Counted from the stretch's first letter, positions 27,610 through 37,798 are shown. The stretch: DNA of 64,000 nucleotides from Pseudomonas xantholysinigenes (GCF_014268885.2 NZ_CP077095.1:4912001-4976000), one strand, 5' to 3'. Translations and numbers: made by a program. Notes: generated by a model from the sequence alone, not told the origin.

Positions 27610-28977
27610 ATGAGCAAACCAAACGTTTCCTTCTACAACCTTGCGTGGCGCTGGCATTTCTATGCCGGGCTGTTCGTGGCGCCGTTCATGATCCTGCTGG
27701 CGATCACCGGGATCATCTACCTGTTCAAGCCACAACTCGACCCACTGATGTACCGCGAGCTGATGGTGGTCGAGGCCGGCCATCACCGGCAAAGCGCCGA
27801 TTCCCTGCTGGCCAACGTACGCCAGGCTTATCCACAGGGCCATGTCGGCCAGTACCTGCCGCCGCTGAACGCCGAGCGCAGCGCGCAGTTCGTCGTGCAC
27901 GATAGCGGTCGTGAGCTGAACGTCTTCATCGACCCGTACAGCGGCAAGGTACTGGGCGCGCAGGACGGCAAGCAGAACCTGCAGGCCATCGCCCGGGCCC
28001 TGCATGGCGAGCTGATGGTCGGCACGGTCGGCGACCGGCTGGTGGAACTGGCGGCGGGCTGGGGCATCGTCCTTGTCGTGTCCGGCCTCTATCTGTGGTG
28101 GCCACGTGGGCGCAGCAGCGCCGGGGTGCTGTGGCCACGCTTGAGCGCGCGCGGCCGGGTGCTGTGGCGCGACCTGCATGCTGTTACCGGGTTCTGGGGT
28201 TCGGCATTGCTGCTGTTGATGCTGATCAGCGGCATGACCTGGACCGGGCTGTGGGGCAAGCAATATGCCGATCTGTGGAACCGTTTCCCGGCGGCGATGT
28301 GGAACGACGTGCCCAAGTCCGATAAAGAAGCGCGCGACCTCAACAGCGCCCATCGCCAGACCGTGCCCTGGGCCATGGAGAACACCCCGATGCCGGTGTC
28401 CGGCGCCCATGCCGAGCATGCCGGGCATCACATGATGGATCATGCTCCCGCCGCGCCACAGGTCAGCCTGCAACAGGTCGAGGATATCGCCACCCTGCGC
28501 AAGGTCGAGCCGGGTTACAGCATCACCCTGCCAACCAGTGCCGACGGCGTATTCACTGTCGCGGTGTTCGCCGACGATCCGCGCAACGACGCCACCCTGC
28601 ATGTGGACCAGTACACCGGGCAGGTGCTGGCCGATGTACGCTGGCAGGACTACAGCCCGGTGGCTCGCGCCACGGAGCTGGGGGTGATGCTGCACGAAGG
28701 GAAGATGTTCGGGCCGTTGAACCAGATCGTCATCCTGCTGGTGTGCCTGATGATCCTACTGGGCTCGGTGAGCGGGCTGGTGATGTGGTGGAAGCGCAAG
28801 CCCACTGGTGGACTAGGGGTACCGCCGCTGCGTCATGACCTGCCGCGCTGGAAGATGGCGGTGGGGGTAATGGTGGTACTGGGCGTTGCCTTCCCGCTGG
28901 TGGGGTTGTCCATGGTGGTGATGTGGGTGGTCGACAGCCTGGTGGTGCGGCGCCGCAGGATCATGGCCCAAGCCTGA
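27610..28977 (+). CDS. PepSY-domain membrane protein of the copper locus
   Basis: 455 residues with about five membrane helices (LFVAPFMILLAITGIIYLF near the start; WGIVLVVSGLYLWWP; SALLLLMLISGMTWTGLW; IVILLVCLMILLGSVSGLVM; and a last one near 420-442). Two periplasmic PepSY regions lie between them (NVFIDPYSGKVLGAQDGKQN and LHVDQYTGQVLADVRW). A His/Met patch (HAEHAGHHMMDHAP, about 265) may bind copper. Such proteins often sit beside TonB receptors and may reduce the imported metal. Confidence 0.85.
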   Translation: MSKPNVSFYNLAWRWHFYAGLFVAPFMILLAITGIIYLFKPQLDPLMYRELMVVEAGHHRQSADSLLANVRQAYPQGHVGQYLPPLNAERSAQFVVHDSGRELNVFIDPYSGKVLGAQDGKQNLQAIARALHGELMVGTVGDRLVELAAGWGIVLVVSGLYLWWPRGRSSAGVLWPRLSARGRVLWRDLHAVTGFWGSALLLLMLISGMTWTGLWGKQYADLWNRFPAAMWNDVPKSDKEARDLNSAHRQTVPWAMENTPMPVSGAHAEHAGHHMMDHAPAAPQVSLQQVEDIATLRKVEPGYSITLPTSADGVFTVAVFADDPRNDATLHVDQYTGQVLADVRWQDYSPVARATELGVMLHEGKMFGPLNQIVILLVCLMILLGSVSGLVMWWKRKPTGGLGVPPLRHDLPRWKMAVGVMVVLGVAFPLVGLSMVVMWVVDSLVVRRRRIMAQA

Positions 28978-28988
28978 TTCCGCGCCGG

Positions 28989-29069
28989 CTTCTTCGCGGG
29001 TAAACCCGCTCCCACAGGTTCTGCGGCGCTCTCGGAACCTGTGGGAGCGGGTTTACCCGCGAAGAGGCC
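28989..29069. repeat. REP pair, type B
   Basis: TTCTTCGCGGGTAAACCCGC and its inverted copy, between the copper locus and the amino acid permease. Confidence 0.88.
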
Positions 29070-29219
29070 GGCACAAACAACCATTGATTCCCGTCATGTC
29101 GCCGCCCCCGCTGCACCGCCAAGATCGTGCCGATCTGCCACACCCGCGATCGGAACGCGACGTGATAGCCTACTCGGCTTTCGCTCACAAAAAGACTGAC
29201 CCTCAATGGAATGCAGCCT

Positions 29220-30635
29220 ATGACCCGGACCTCCCAGACACCCTCTGAAGAGCAGCACCTGCAACGCAACCTGACCAACCGCCACATCCAGCTCATCGCC
29301 ATCGGCGGCGCCATCGGTACCGGCCTGTTCATGGGCTCGGGCAAGACCATCAGCCTGGCCGGCCCGTCGATCATCTTCGTCTACATGATCATCGGCTTCA
29401 TGCTGTTCTTCGTCATGCGCGCCATGGGCGAGCTGCTGCTGTCGAACCTCAACTACAAGTCGTTCATCGACTTCTCCGCCGACCTGCTCGGCCCCTGGGC
29501 CGGCTACTTCACCGGCTGGACCTACTGGTTCTGCTGGGTGGTCACCGGCATCGCCGACGTGGTGGCGATCGCCGCCTATACGCAGTTCTGGTTCCCCGAC
29601 CTTCCGCAGTGGATACCGGCGCTGAGCTGCGTGGCCCTGCTGCTGTCGCTGAACCTGGTGACGGTGAAGATGTTCGGCGAAATGGAATTCTGGTTCGCCC
29701 TGATCAAGATCATTGCCATCATGGGCCTGGTCGCCACCGGCCTGTACATGGTCATCACCGGCTTCCAATCACCGAGCGGCCATACCGCCACCCTGGCCAA
29801 CCTGTGGAATGACGGCGGCATGTTCCCCAACGGCATGCTGGGCTTCTTCGCCGGCTTCCAGATCGCCGTGTTCGCCTTCGTCGGTATCGAACTGGTGGGC
29901 ACCACCGCCGCCGAGGCGAAGAACCCCGAGCGCACCCTGCCGCGGGCGATCAACTCGATCCCGGTGCGCATCATCGTGTTCTACGTGCTGGCGCTGATCG
30001 CAATCATGGCGGTGACCCCATGGCGCGACGTGGTGCCGGGCAAGAGCCCGTTCGTCGAGCTGTTCGTGCTGGCCGGCCTGCCAGCGGCGGCGAGCATCAT
30101 CAACTTCGTGGTGCTGACCTCGGCGGCCTCGTCGGCCAACAGCGGCGTGTTCTCCACCAGCCGCATGCTGTTCGGCCTGGCCCAGGAAGGCGACGCGCCC
30201 AAGGCATTCGAGAAACTGTCGAGCCGCTCGGTGCCGGCCAACGGCCTGTTCTTCTCCTGCGCCTGCCTGCTGCTGGGCGCGGTGCTGATCTACCTGGTGC
30301 CGAACGTGATCGAGGCGTTCACCCTGGTGACCACCGTGTCGGCGGTATTGTTCATGTTCGTCTGGACGCTGATCCTGCTGTCGTACCTGAGCTACCGCAA
30401 ACAGCGCGCGGCGCTGCATGCGCAATCCACCTACAAGATGCCCGGCGGGCGCTTCATGTGCTACGTGTGCCTGGTGTTCTTCGCCGGCATCCTGGTGCTG
30501 TTGAGCCTGGAGGCCGATACGCGCTCGGCGCTGGTGGTGACGCCAATCTGGTTTGTGATCCTGGCGGTGACCTATCAGTTTGTGCGTAGCAGGCGCCAGC
30601 CGCGTGCGGCGGTGCGTGAAGCGTCTAACAACTGA
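29220..30635 (+). CDS. cycA: Amino acid permease, CycA type (D-Ser/D-Ala/Gly transporter)
   Basis: 471 residues, 12 membrane helices, APC superfamily. The family start is typical (LQRNLTNRHIQLIAIGGAIG then TGLFMGSGKTISLAGPSI), with SNLNYKSFIDFSADLLGPWA, VGIELVGTTAAEAKNPE and YKMPGGRF. The match to the D-serine/D-alanine/glycine branch is by overall pattern; substrate is inferred. ATG 29220 chosen; in-frame ATG 29211 would add three residues, and the ribosome site is weak for both. Confidence 0.8.
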   Translation: MTRTSQTPSEEQHLQRNLTNRHIQLIAIGGAIGTGLFMGSGKTISLAGPSIIFVYMIIGFMLFFVMRAMGELLLSNLNYKSFIDFSADLLGPWAGYFTGWTYWFCWVVTGIADVVAIAAYTQFWFPDLPQWIPALSCVALLLSLNLVTVKMFGEMEFWFALIKIIAIMGLVATGLYMVITGFQSPSGHTATLANLWNDGGMFPNGMLGFFAGFQIAVFAFVGIELVGTTAAEAKNPERTLPRAINSIPVRIIVFYVLALIAIMAVTPWRDVVPGKSPFVELFVLAGLPAAASIINFVVLTSAASSANSGVFSTSRMLFGLAQEGDAPKAFEKLSSRSVPANGLFFSCACLLLGAVLIYLVPNVIEAFTLVTTVSAVLFMFVWTLILLSYLSYRKQRAALHAQSTYKMPGGRFMCYVCLVFFAGILVLLSLEADTRSALVVTPIWFVILAVTYQFVRSRRQPRAAVREASNN

Positions 30636-30645
30636 TCCGGCCAAT

Positions 30646-30749
30646 GGGGCCGCTGCGCGGCCCTTTCGCGACACAAGGCCGCTCCTACAGGAGATCGCGT
30701 TCCCCTGTAGGAGCGGCCTTGTGTCGCGAAAGGGCTGCGCAGCAGCCCC
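30646..30749. repeat. REP pair, type A (intact reference copy)
   Basis: Contains an uninterrupted CCCCTGTAGGAGCGGCCTTG, the sequence that the IS110 element splits at 1277/2503. Confidence 0.92.
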
Positions 30750-30767
30750 AGGATTTTCAGCCAGGCA

Positions 30768-31067
30768 CTAAGCCTGCTCCAATCCCTCGAGCACCGCCTC
30801 GGCCAGCGCCATGCCTTTCTCCAGCGAGTTCTCCGTCGCCGTCAGCAAACTGCGCAATGGCTCCCCCGCCTTCTCCAGCGCTGCGGCATTGGTTTCATAC
30901 GCCGCCTTCAACGCCGCCACAGCGCACACCAGCGCATCCTCGCTATCAACGCCAGCACGTACCGAGAGAATCGGATCATGGGCGTGATTGCAGGTGCCAA
31001 AGTGGGAACAAGCGGTGACAGGACGTGATTTGCGGGGACTGTGGTTGACCAGCGATTCCTGGTTCAT
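30768..31067 (-). CDS. Small DUF3077/DUF6124-like protein
   Basis: 99 residues. The segment ILSVRAGVDSEDALVCAVAA, followed by alternating helical hydrophobics to LAEAVLEGLEQA, resembles the DUF3077/DUF6124 family of Pseudomonas small proteins; function unknown. The N-terminal part has a Cys/His cluster (CSHFGTCNHAHD). ATG 31067 overlaps the stop of a 25-residue ORF upstream in ATGA, so translation is probably coupled. Confidence 0.65.
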   Translation of the reverse strand: MNQESLVNHSPRKSRPVTACSHFGTCNHAHDPILSVRAGVDSEDALVCAVAALKAAYETNAAALEKAGEPLRSLLTATENSLEKGMALAEAVLEGLEQA

Positions 31068-31141
31068 GGCTGCACCTCTCGATGAAAGGTGGCGATCTCG
31101 ACAAATGCGAACGGTGGATCTGGAACGATCTTCTTGAGCAT
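31064..31141 (-). CDS. 25-residue ORF with KIVPDPP motif, coupled to the DUF3077-like gene
   Basis: MLKKIVPDPPFAFVEIATFH plus five residues. AAGGAG lies 8 bp before ATG 31141, and the TGA overlaps the next gene's ATG. KIVPDPP is, to my knowledge, a common N-terminal motif of DUF3077-type proteins, so this may be a leader peptide, a separate mini-protein, or the severed N-terminus of a second family member. Confidence 0.55.
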   Translation of the reverse strand: MLKKIVPDPPFAFVEIATFHREVQP

Positions 31142-31585
31142 GGTGCATCTCCTTGCAGCTCTCTCTTTTAGAAGCTCCGCGCCCATACGCCAGGATGGGT
31201 GGACGAAGCCGTGCGGGTTGGCGTGCCGGCAGAGAGAACCGGTGAGCCCGAAGGCTCCCACACACGGCTCCGCCCATAACGGGTGCAGCCATGCAGAACA
31301 CAATCGCGAAGTGCGTCAGTGCTCGATCTCTCTGAAAACGGGACGCCAATCCCGAACCGCAGAAACTACTGCGGTGCGGCACGGTACTCAAGTACCGCTT
31401 ATGTGTCAAAAGTGTTCATCGCCCCCGACCCAATCCTGTGCAAGCCCAACCTGCAAGCACCACCCTGGCCCCACCTCGCGCCCCGATTCGTCGCACAACC
31501 GCTCTACCACGCACCTTCCATCGCTCGGCACAGCCTTTGCAATCTCCGATCTGGCCAACACCCACCATCACATCGGAGTGAGCAC
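31142..31585. other. Gene-free region upstream of urtA
   Basis: No supported gene in 444 bp. It must hold the promoter of the minus-strand small-ORF pair at its left, and the sigma-54-type promoter of urtA at its right. A NtrC half-site-like GCACCACCCTGG lies at 31457-31468. Open frames here are short or lack ribosome sites. Confidence 0.6.
31526..31541 (+). promoter_or_regulatory. Sigma-54 promoter of urtA
   Basis: CGGCACAGCCTTTGCA matches the -24/-12 consensus TGGCACGRNNNTTGCW at all but two positions, with the invariant GG and GC correctly spaced. It is about 45 bp upstream of the urtA ATG. Nitrogen control of urea uptake through NtrC and RpoN is known in bacteria with urt genes. Confidence 0.7.
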
Positions 31586-32851
31586 ATGAAGCGACGCAGT
31601 CTGATCAAGGCCTTCACCCTCAGCGCATCGATCGCCGCGATGGGCCTGAGCTGGAGCATCCAGGCCGCCGAAACCATCAAGGTCGGCATCCTGCATTCGC
31701 TGTCGGGGACCATGGCGATTTCCGAGACGTCGCTCAAGGACATGGCGCTGATGACCATCGACGAGATCAACGCCAAGGGCGGGGTCAACGGCAAGATGCT
31801 GGAACCGGTGGTGGTCGACCCGGCATCCAACTGGCCGCTGTTCGCCGAGAAGAGCCGCCAGTTGCTGACCCAGGACAAAGTGGCGGTGGTGTTCGGCTGC
31901 TGGACTTCGGTGTCGCGCAAGTCGGTGCTGCCGGTGTTCGAGGAGCTTAACGGCCTGCTGTTCTACCCGGTGCAGTACGAAGGCGAAGAGATGTCGCCGA
32001 ACGTCTTCTACACGGGTGCGGCGCCCAACCAGCAGGCGATCCCGGCCGTCGAATACCTGATGAGCGAGGACGGCGGCAGCGCCAAGCGCTTCTTCCTGCT
32101 GGGCACAGACTACGTCTATCCGCGCACCACCAACAAGATCCTGCGCGCCTTCCTGCACAGCAAGGGCGTGGCCGACAAGGACATCGAAGAGGTGTACACG
32201 CCGTTCGGCCACGCCGATTACCAGACCATCGTCGCTAACATCAAGAAGTTCTCCGCCGGGGGCAAGACAGCGGTCATCTCGACGGTCAATGGCGACTCCA
32301 ACGTGCCGTTCTACAAGGAGCTGGCCAACCAGGGCCTGAAGGCCACCGAAGTGCCGGTGGTGGCGTTCTCGGTGGGCGAAGAAGAGCTGCGCGGCATCGA
32401 CACCAAACCGCTGGTGGGGCACCTGGCGGCGTGGAACTACTTCGAGTCGGTGGATAACCCAGTGAACCAGAAGTTCGTCGCCGACTGGAAGGCCTACGCC
32501 AAGGCCAAGAACCTGCCAGGTGCCGACAAGGCGGTGACCAACGACCCGATGGAGGCCACTTACGTGGGCATTCACATGTGGGCGCAGGCGGTGCAGAAGG
32601 CCGGCAGCACCGATGTGGACAAGGTGCGCGAGGCGCTGGCCGGGCAGAGCTTCAAAGCGCCGTCGGGCTTCACCCTGACCATGGACAAGAGCAACCACCA
32701 CCTGCACAAGCCGGTGATGATCGGCGAGATCCAGGATGACGGGCAGTTCAGCGTGGTGTGGCAGACCGAAGAGCCGTTGCGGGCGCAGCCTTGGAGCCCG
32801 TTCATTCCGGGCAATGACAAGCGGCCTGACTATGCGGTGAAAAGTAACTGA
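31586..32851 (+). CDS. urtA: Urea ABC transporter substrate-binding protein
   Basis: 421 residues. A twin-arginine-like start (MKRRSLIKAFTLSASIAAMG) precedes cleavage near QAAETIKVGIL. Periplasmic-binding fold of the amide/urea branch: LHSLSGTMAISETSLKDMAL, FGCWTSVSRKSVLPVFEELN, LLFYPVQYEGEEMSPNVFYT and GTDYVYPRTTNKIL. It captures urea for the UrtBC/UrtDE transporter encoded downstream. A REP pair separates it from urtB, which may leave urtA more abundant than the rest. Confidence 0.96.
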   Translation: MKRRSLIKAFTLSASIAAMGLSWSIQAAETIKVGILHSLSGTMAISETSLKDMALMTIDEINAKGGVNGKMLEPVVVDPASNWPLFAEKSRQLLTQDKVAVVFGCWTSVSRKSVLPVFEELNGLLFYPVQYEGEEMSPNVFYTGAAPNQQAIPAVEYLMSEDGGSAKRFFLLGTDYVYPRTTNKILRAFLHSKGVADKDIEEVYTPFGHADYQTIVANIKKFSAGGKTAVISTVNGDSNVPFYKELANQGLKATEVPVVAFSVGEEELRGIDTKPLVGHLAAWNYFESVDNPVNQKFVADWKAYAKAKNLPGADKAVTNDPMEATYVGIHMWAQAVQKAGSTDVDKVREALAGQSFKAPSGFTLTMDKSNHHLHKPVMIGEIQDDGQFSVVWQTEEPLRAQPWSPFIPGNDKRPDYAVKSN

Positions 32852-32857
32852 GTGCAT

Positions 32858-32960
32858 GGGGCCGCGCTGCGGCCCATTCGCGGGTAAACCCGCTCCCACA
32901 GGGACCGCACAGGTTTCAGACCTTGCACCCTACCTGTGGGAGCGGGTTTACCCGCGAAGA
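32858..32960. repeat. REP pair, type B, inside the urt operon (urtA/urtB)
   Basis: CGCGGGTAAACCCGCTCCCA and its inverted copy, right after the urtA stop. Confidence 0.88.
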
Positions 32961-32989
32961 ATCCACCGTCGATTTCCAGGATTACTCGC

Positions 32990-34477
32990 ATGCTCAGACT
33001 CCTGCTCACCCTCCTCCTACTTCTGCCCCTGGCATCCAAAGCCAGCGAGGGCGAGTTCTTCCTCAGCGCCAAGCCCGCCGAACAGGCCAACCTACTCGAA
33101 ACCTGGGCCGCACAACCCGACGCCGCCCGCCTGCCGCTGCTGGACAACCTGCGCCAAGGCCGCATCGCCGAAAACGACACCCGCAAGCTACGCCTGAACA
33201 ACCGCCTGCGCGGCCTGATCGACAACGCCCTGGCCAGCCATCAGCTGCTCAGCGACCAAGCCAACGTACGCCTGGCCGCCGCCCAGCAATTGCAGAAAAC
33301 CGCGCAACCCGCGCAGATGGCCTTCCTCGACCGGCGCTTCGCCAGCGAACCGGACGCCGCCGTGCACGCAGCCCTAGGCCTGGCCCTGGCCAACCTGCAA
33401 CTGGGCGCCAGCGAGCCTGCAGTACGCCTGGCCGCCGTGCGCCTGCTCGGCGAAACCGGCGACCCGCTGGCCCGCACCCGCCTCGAAGCGCTGCTGCAAC
33501 CCGACGCAGAAAGCGACCCAGGCGTGCGCACCGCCGCCAAGACCAGCCTGGCCCAGGTCAAGCGCAAGCTGCTGGTCGGCGAACTGCTCGGCCAGGCCTT
33601 CAGCGGCCTGTCGCTGGGTTCGATTCTGCTGCTGGCGGCGCTGGGCCTGGCGATCACCTTCGGCCTGCTCGGGGTGATCAACATGGCCCACGGCGAGATG
33701 CTGATGCTCGGCGCCTACAGCACCTACATGGTCCAGGTGCTGCTGCAGCGCTACGCCCCCGGCGCCATCGAGTTCTACCCGTTGATCGCCCTGCCGGTGG
33801 CGTTCGCGGTCAGCGCCGGGGTCGGCATGGCCCTGGAGCGCACAGTGATCCGCCACCTCTACGGCCGCCCGCTGGAAACCCTGCTGGCGACCTGGGGCAT
33901 CAGCCTGATCCTGATCCAGGCCATCCGCCTGCTGTTCGGCGCGCAGAACGTCGAGGTCAGCAACCCGGCCTGGCTGTCCGGCGGCATCCAGGTACTGCCC
34001 AACCTGGTGCTGCCCTACAACCGCCTGGTGATCATCGGCTTCGCCCTGGCGGTGGTGCTGCTCACCTGGCTGCTGCTCAACCGCACGCGGCTGGGCCTGA
34101 ACGTGCGCGCGGTGACTCAGAACCGCAACATGGCGGCCTGCTGCGGGGTGTCCACCGGGCGGGTCGACATGCTCGCCTTCGGCCTCGGTTCCGGCATCGC
34201 CGGGCTGGGCGGGGTGGCCCTGAGCCAGGTCGGCAACGTCGGCCCGGACCTGGGCCAGAGCTACATCATCGATTCGTTCCTGGTGGTGGTGCTCGGCGGC
34301 GTCGGCCAGCTGGCTGGTAGCCTGTGGGCGGCCTTCGGCCTGGGCATCGCCAACAAACTGCTGGAGCCGCAGATCGGTGCGGTGCTGGGCAAGATCCTCA
34401 TCCTTGCGTTGATCATTCTGTTCATCCAGAAGCGCCCGCAAGGCCTGTTCGCCCTCAAGGGACGGGTAATCGACTGA
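32990..34477 (+). CDS. urtB: Urea ABC transporter permease UrtB
   Basis: 495 residues. Signal peptide and a long periplasmic helical extension (about 20-195, HEAT-like alanine/leucine repeats) typical of UrtB precede the LivH-type permease domain (GLSLGSILLLAALGLAITFG then LLGVINMAHGEMLMLGAY; the EAA-like loop GVSTGRVDMLAFGLGSGIAG). About eight or nine membrane helices. TGA overlaps the urtC ATG. Confidence 0.95.
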   Translation: MLRLLLTLLLLLPLASKASEGEFFLSAKPAEQANLLETWAAQPDAARLPLLDNLRQGRIAENDTRKLRLNNRLRGLIDNALASHQLLSDQANVRLAAAQQLQKTAQPAQMAFLDRRFASEPDAAVHAALGLALANLQLGASEPAVRLAAVRLLGETGDPLARTRLEALLQPDAESDPGVRTAAKTSLAQVKRKLLVGELLGQAFSGLSLGSILLLAALGLAITFGLLGVINMAHGEMLMLGAYSTYMVQVLLQRYAPGAIEFYPLIALPVAFAVSAGVGMALERTVIRHLYGRPLETLLATWGISLILIQAIRLLFGAQNVEVSNPAWLSGGIQVLPNLVLPYNRLVIIGFALAVVLLTWLLLNRTRLGLNVRAVTQNRNMAACCGVSTGRVDMLAFGLGSGIAGLGGVALSQVGNVGPDLGQSYIIDSFLVVVLGGVGQLAGSLWAAFGLGIANKLLEPQIGAVLGKILILALIILFIQKRPQGLFALKGRVID

Positions 34478-35552
34478 TGAACCAGCCACTGCTTGTCACT
34501 GCTGCGCAAAAGGCCGGGCCACGGCTGTCGCTGGCCATCGGCGCGGTCGTCGTCCTGCTGCTGGTGGCCCTGGCGCTGCTGTCGCTGCTGCCGATGGACC
34601 ACCCGCTGCAAGTCTCGGCGTACACCCTGACCCTGGTCGGCAAGATCCTCTGCTACGCCATCGTCGCCCTGGCCCTGGACCTGGTCTGGGGCTATGCCGG
34701 GCTGCTGTCGCTGGGCCATGGCCTGTTCTTCGCCCTGGGCGGCTACGCCATGGGCATGTACCTGATGCGCCAGGCGGCCGGCGACGGCCTGCCGGGGTTC
34801 ATGACCTTCCTGTCGTGGAGCGAGCTGCCCTGGTACTGGGCCGGCACCCAGCACTTCGCCTGGGCGCTGTGCCTGGTGGTGCTGGCGCCGGGGCTGCTGG
34901 CGCTGGTGTTCGGCTTCTTCGCCTTCCGCTCGCGGATCAAGGGCGTGTACTTCTCGATCATGACCCAGGCCCTGACCTTCGCCGGCATGCTGCTGTTCTT
35001 CCGCAACGAAACGGGCTTTGGTGGCAACAACGGCTTCACCAATTTCCGCACCATCCTCGGTTTCGACATCACCGCCCAGGGCACCCGGGCCGTGCTGTTC
35101 CTGCTCACGGTGGGCCTGCTGCTGGGCAGCCTGTTCCTGTGCTGGCGCCTGACCCAGAGCAAGTTCGGGCGCCTGCTCACCGCCGTGCGCGATGCCGAGA
35201 ACCGCCTGATGTTCTGCGGCTACGACCCGCGCGGCTTCAAGCTGCTGGTGTGGGTGCTCAGCGCCGTGCTGTGCGGCTTGGCCGGGGCGCTGTACGTGCC
35301 GCAGGTGGGCATCATCAACCCCAGCGAGATGTCGCCGACCAACTCCATCGAGGCCGCCGTGTGGGTGGCGCTGGGCGGGCGCGGCACGCTGATCGGACCA
35401 CTGCTCGGCGCCGGCCTGGTCAATGGCATGAAGAGCTGGTTCACCGTGGCGTTCCCGGAGTTCTGGCTGTTCTTCCTCGGCGCGCTGTTCATCCTCGTCA
35501 CCCTGTACCTGCCCAAGGGCGTGGTCGGCCTGTTGAAGAAAAGGAGCCAGCC

Positions 35553-35556
<4 letters not shown>
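34477..35556 (+). CDS. urtC: Urea ABC transporter permease UrtC
   Basis: A 359-residue LivM-type permease with about ten membrane helices. Typical: ALDLVWGYAGLLSLGHGLFF, GVYFSIMTQALTFAGMLLFF, GGNNGFTNF, and AVWVALGGRGTLIGPLLGAG. It starts inside the urtB stop (TGATGA) and ends inside the urtD start (ATGA). Confidence 0.95.
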
Positions 35557-36410
<854 letters not shown>

Positions 36411-36426
36411 ACAAGGACACCTGTGC

Positions 36427-36504
36427 CGGCCTCTTCGCGGGTAAACCCGCTCCCACAGGTACAGCACGGTCCACTGTGGGAGCGGGTTTACCCGCGAAAA
36501 GGCC
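36427..36504. repeat. REP pair, type B, inside the urt operon (urtD/urtE)
   Basis: CTCTTCGCGGGTAAACCCGC and its inverted copy. Second REP within the same operon. Confidence 0.88.
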
Positions 36505-36538
36505 AGCACAGGCAAAGCAGATCTGTCAGGAACTCCAT

Positions 36539-37237
36539 ATGCTGAAAATCGAAACCCTGCACCAGTACTACGGCGGCAGCCACATCCTGCGCGGCCTGTC
36601 CTTCGAGGCCAAGGTCGGCGAGGTCACCTGCCTGCTGGGCCGCAACGGCGTGGGCAAGACCACCCTGCTGCGCTGCCTGATGGGCCTGCTGCCGGCCCGC
36701 GAGGGTCGCGTGGAGTGGGAAGGCAAACCCATCACCACGTTCAAGCCCCAGCAGCGGGTCCAGGCCGGCATCGCCTACGTGCCCCAGGGCCGCGAAATCT
36801 TCCCGCGCCTGACCGTCGAGGAAAACCTGCTGATGGGCCTGTCGCGCTTCCCTGCCCGCGAGGCACGGGAAGTGCCGGCCTTCATCTACGAACTGTTCCC
36901 GGTGCTGGAGCAGATGAAACAACGCCGTGGCGGGGACCTCTCGGGCGGCCAGCAGCAACAGCTGGCCATCGGCCGCGCCCTGGCCAGCCGCCCGCGCCTG
37001 CTGATCCTCGACGAGCCCACCGAAGGCATACAGCCGTCAGTGATCAAAGAGATTGGCGCGGTGATCCGCAAACTGGCCGACCGGGGCGACATGGCCATCC
37101 TGCTGGTGGAGCAGTTCTACGACTTCGCCGAGGAGTTGGCCGACCAGTACCTGGTCATGGCCCGCGGCGAGATCGTCCAGCGTGGCCGGGGCGAAAACAT
37201 GCAGGCCGAAGGTGTGCGCGGCCTGGTTACCATTTAA
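36539..37237 (+). CDS. urtE: Urea ABC transporter ATP-binding protein UrtE
   Basis: 232 residues. Starts MLKIETLHQYYGGSHILRGL; Walker A GRNGVGKTT; signature DLSGGQQQQLAIGRALAS; Walker B LLILDEPTEGIQPSVI. It is the second ATPase paired with UrtD. Separated from urtD by 128 bp containing a REP, but same strand and order as other urtABCDE operons. Confidence 0.95.
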   Translation: MLKIETLHQYYGGSHILRGLSFEAKVGEVTCLLGRNGVGKTTLLRCLMGLLPAREGRVEWEGKPITTFKPQQRVQAGIAYVPQGREIFPRLTVEENLLMGLSRFPAREAREVPAFIYELFPVLEQMKQRRGGDLSGGQQQQLAIGRALASRPRLLILDEPTEGIQPSVIKEIGAVIRKLADRGDMAILLVEQFYDFAEELADQYLVMARGEIVQRGRGENMQAEGVRGLVTI

Positions 37238-37268
37238 TCTGCAACCACTTCCCTTGCGAGACGCTGTC

Positions 37269-37793
37269 ATGAGTTACCAGATCCGCGACGCCCTGATCGA
37301 CGACGTGCCGGGCATCCTCGACATCTACAACGACGCCGTGGCCAACACCACGGCGATCTGGAACGAAACCCCCGTGGACCTGGGCAACCGCCTGGCCTGG
37401 TTCGAGGCCCGCGCGCAGCAGGGCTACCCTATTTTGGTGGCAGTGGACGACAGCGGCGTGCTGGGCTATGCCTCATTTGGCGACTGGCGGCCGTTCGAAG
37501 GCTTCCGGCATACCGTCGAGCACTCGGTGTATGTACATGGCGACCAACGAGGCAAGGGCCTGGGTCCTGTATTGATGGCCGCGCTGATCGAGCGCGCGCG
37601 CCACTGCGACAAGCATGTGATGGTCGCGGCCATCGAGAGTGGCAATGCCGCGTCGATCCGCCTGCACGAACGCCTGGGCTTCAGCATCACCGGGCAGATG
37701 CCGCAGGTGGGAGTGAAGTTCGGGCGCTGGCTGGACCTGACCTTCATGCAGCTGTACCTGGATGACAACACCCTTCCCCCTTCAAGGACCTGA
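37269..37793 (+). CDS. GNAT acetyltransferase (methionine sulfoximine / phosphinothricin type)
   Basis: 174 residues. Starts YQIRDALIDDVPGILDIYND, with ETPVDLGNRLAWF, the acetyl-CoA loop DQRGKGLGPVLMAALIERA and ESGNAASIRLHERLGFSITG, all typical of the MddA/phosphinothricin acetyltransferase family. A homologue beside the urease/urea genes of P. aeruginosa acetylates methionine sulfoximine and sulfone, which would protect glutamine synthetase. 31 bp after urtE, so possibly co-transcribed. Confidence 0.88.
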   Translation: MSYQIRDALIDDVPGILDIYNDAVANTTAIWNETPVDLGNRLAWFEARAQQGYPILVAVDDSGVLGYASFGDWRPFEGFRHTVEHSVYVHGDQRGKGLGPVLMAALIERARHCDKHVMVAAIESGNAASIRLHERLGFSITGQMPQVGVKFGRWLDLTFMQLYLDDNTLPPSRT

Positions 37794-37798
37794 AGCCG

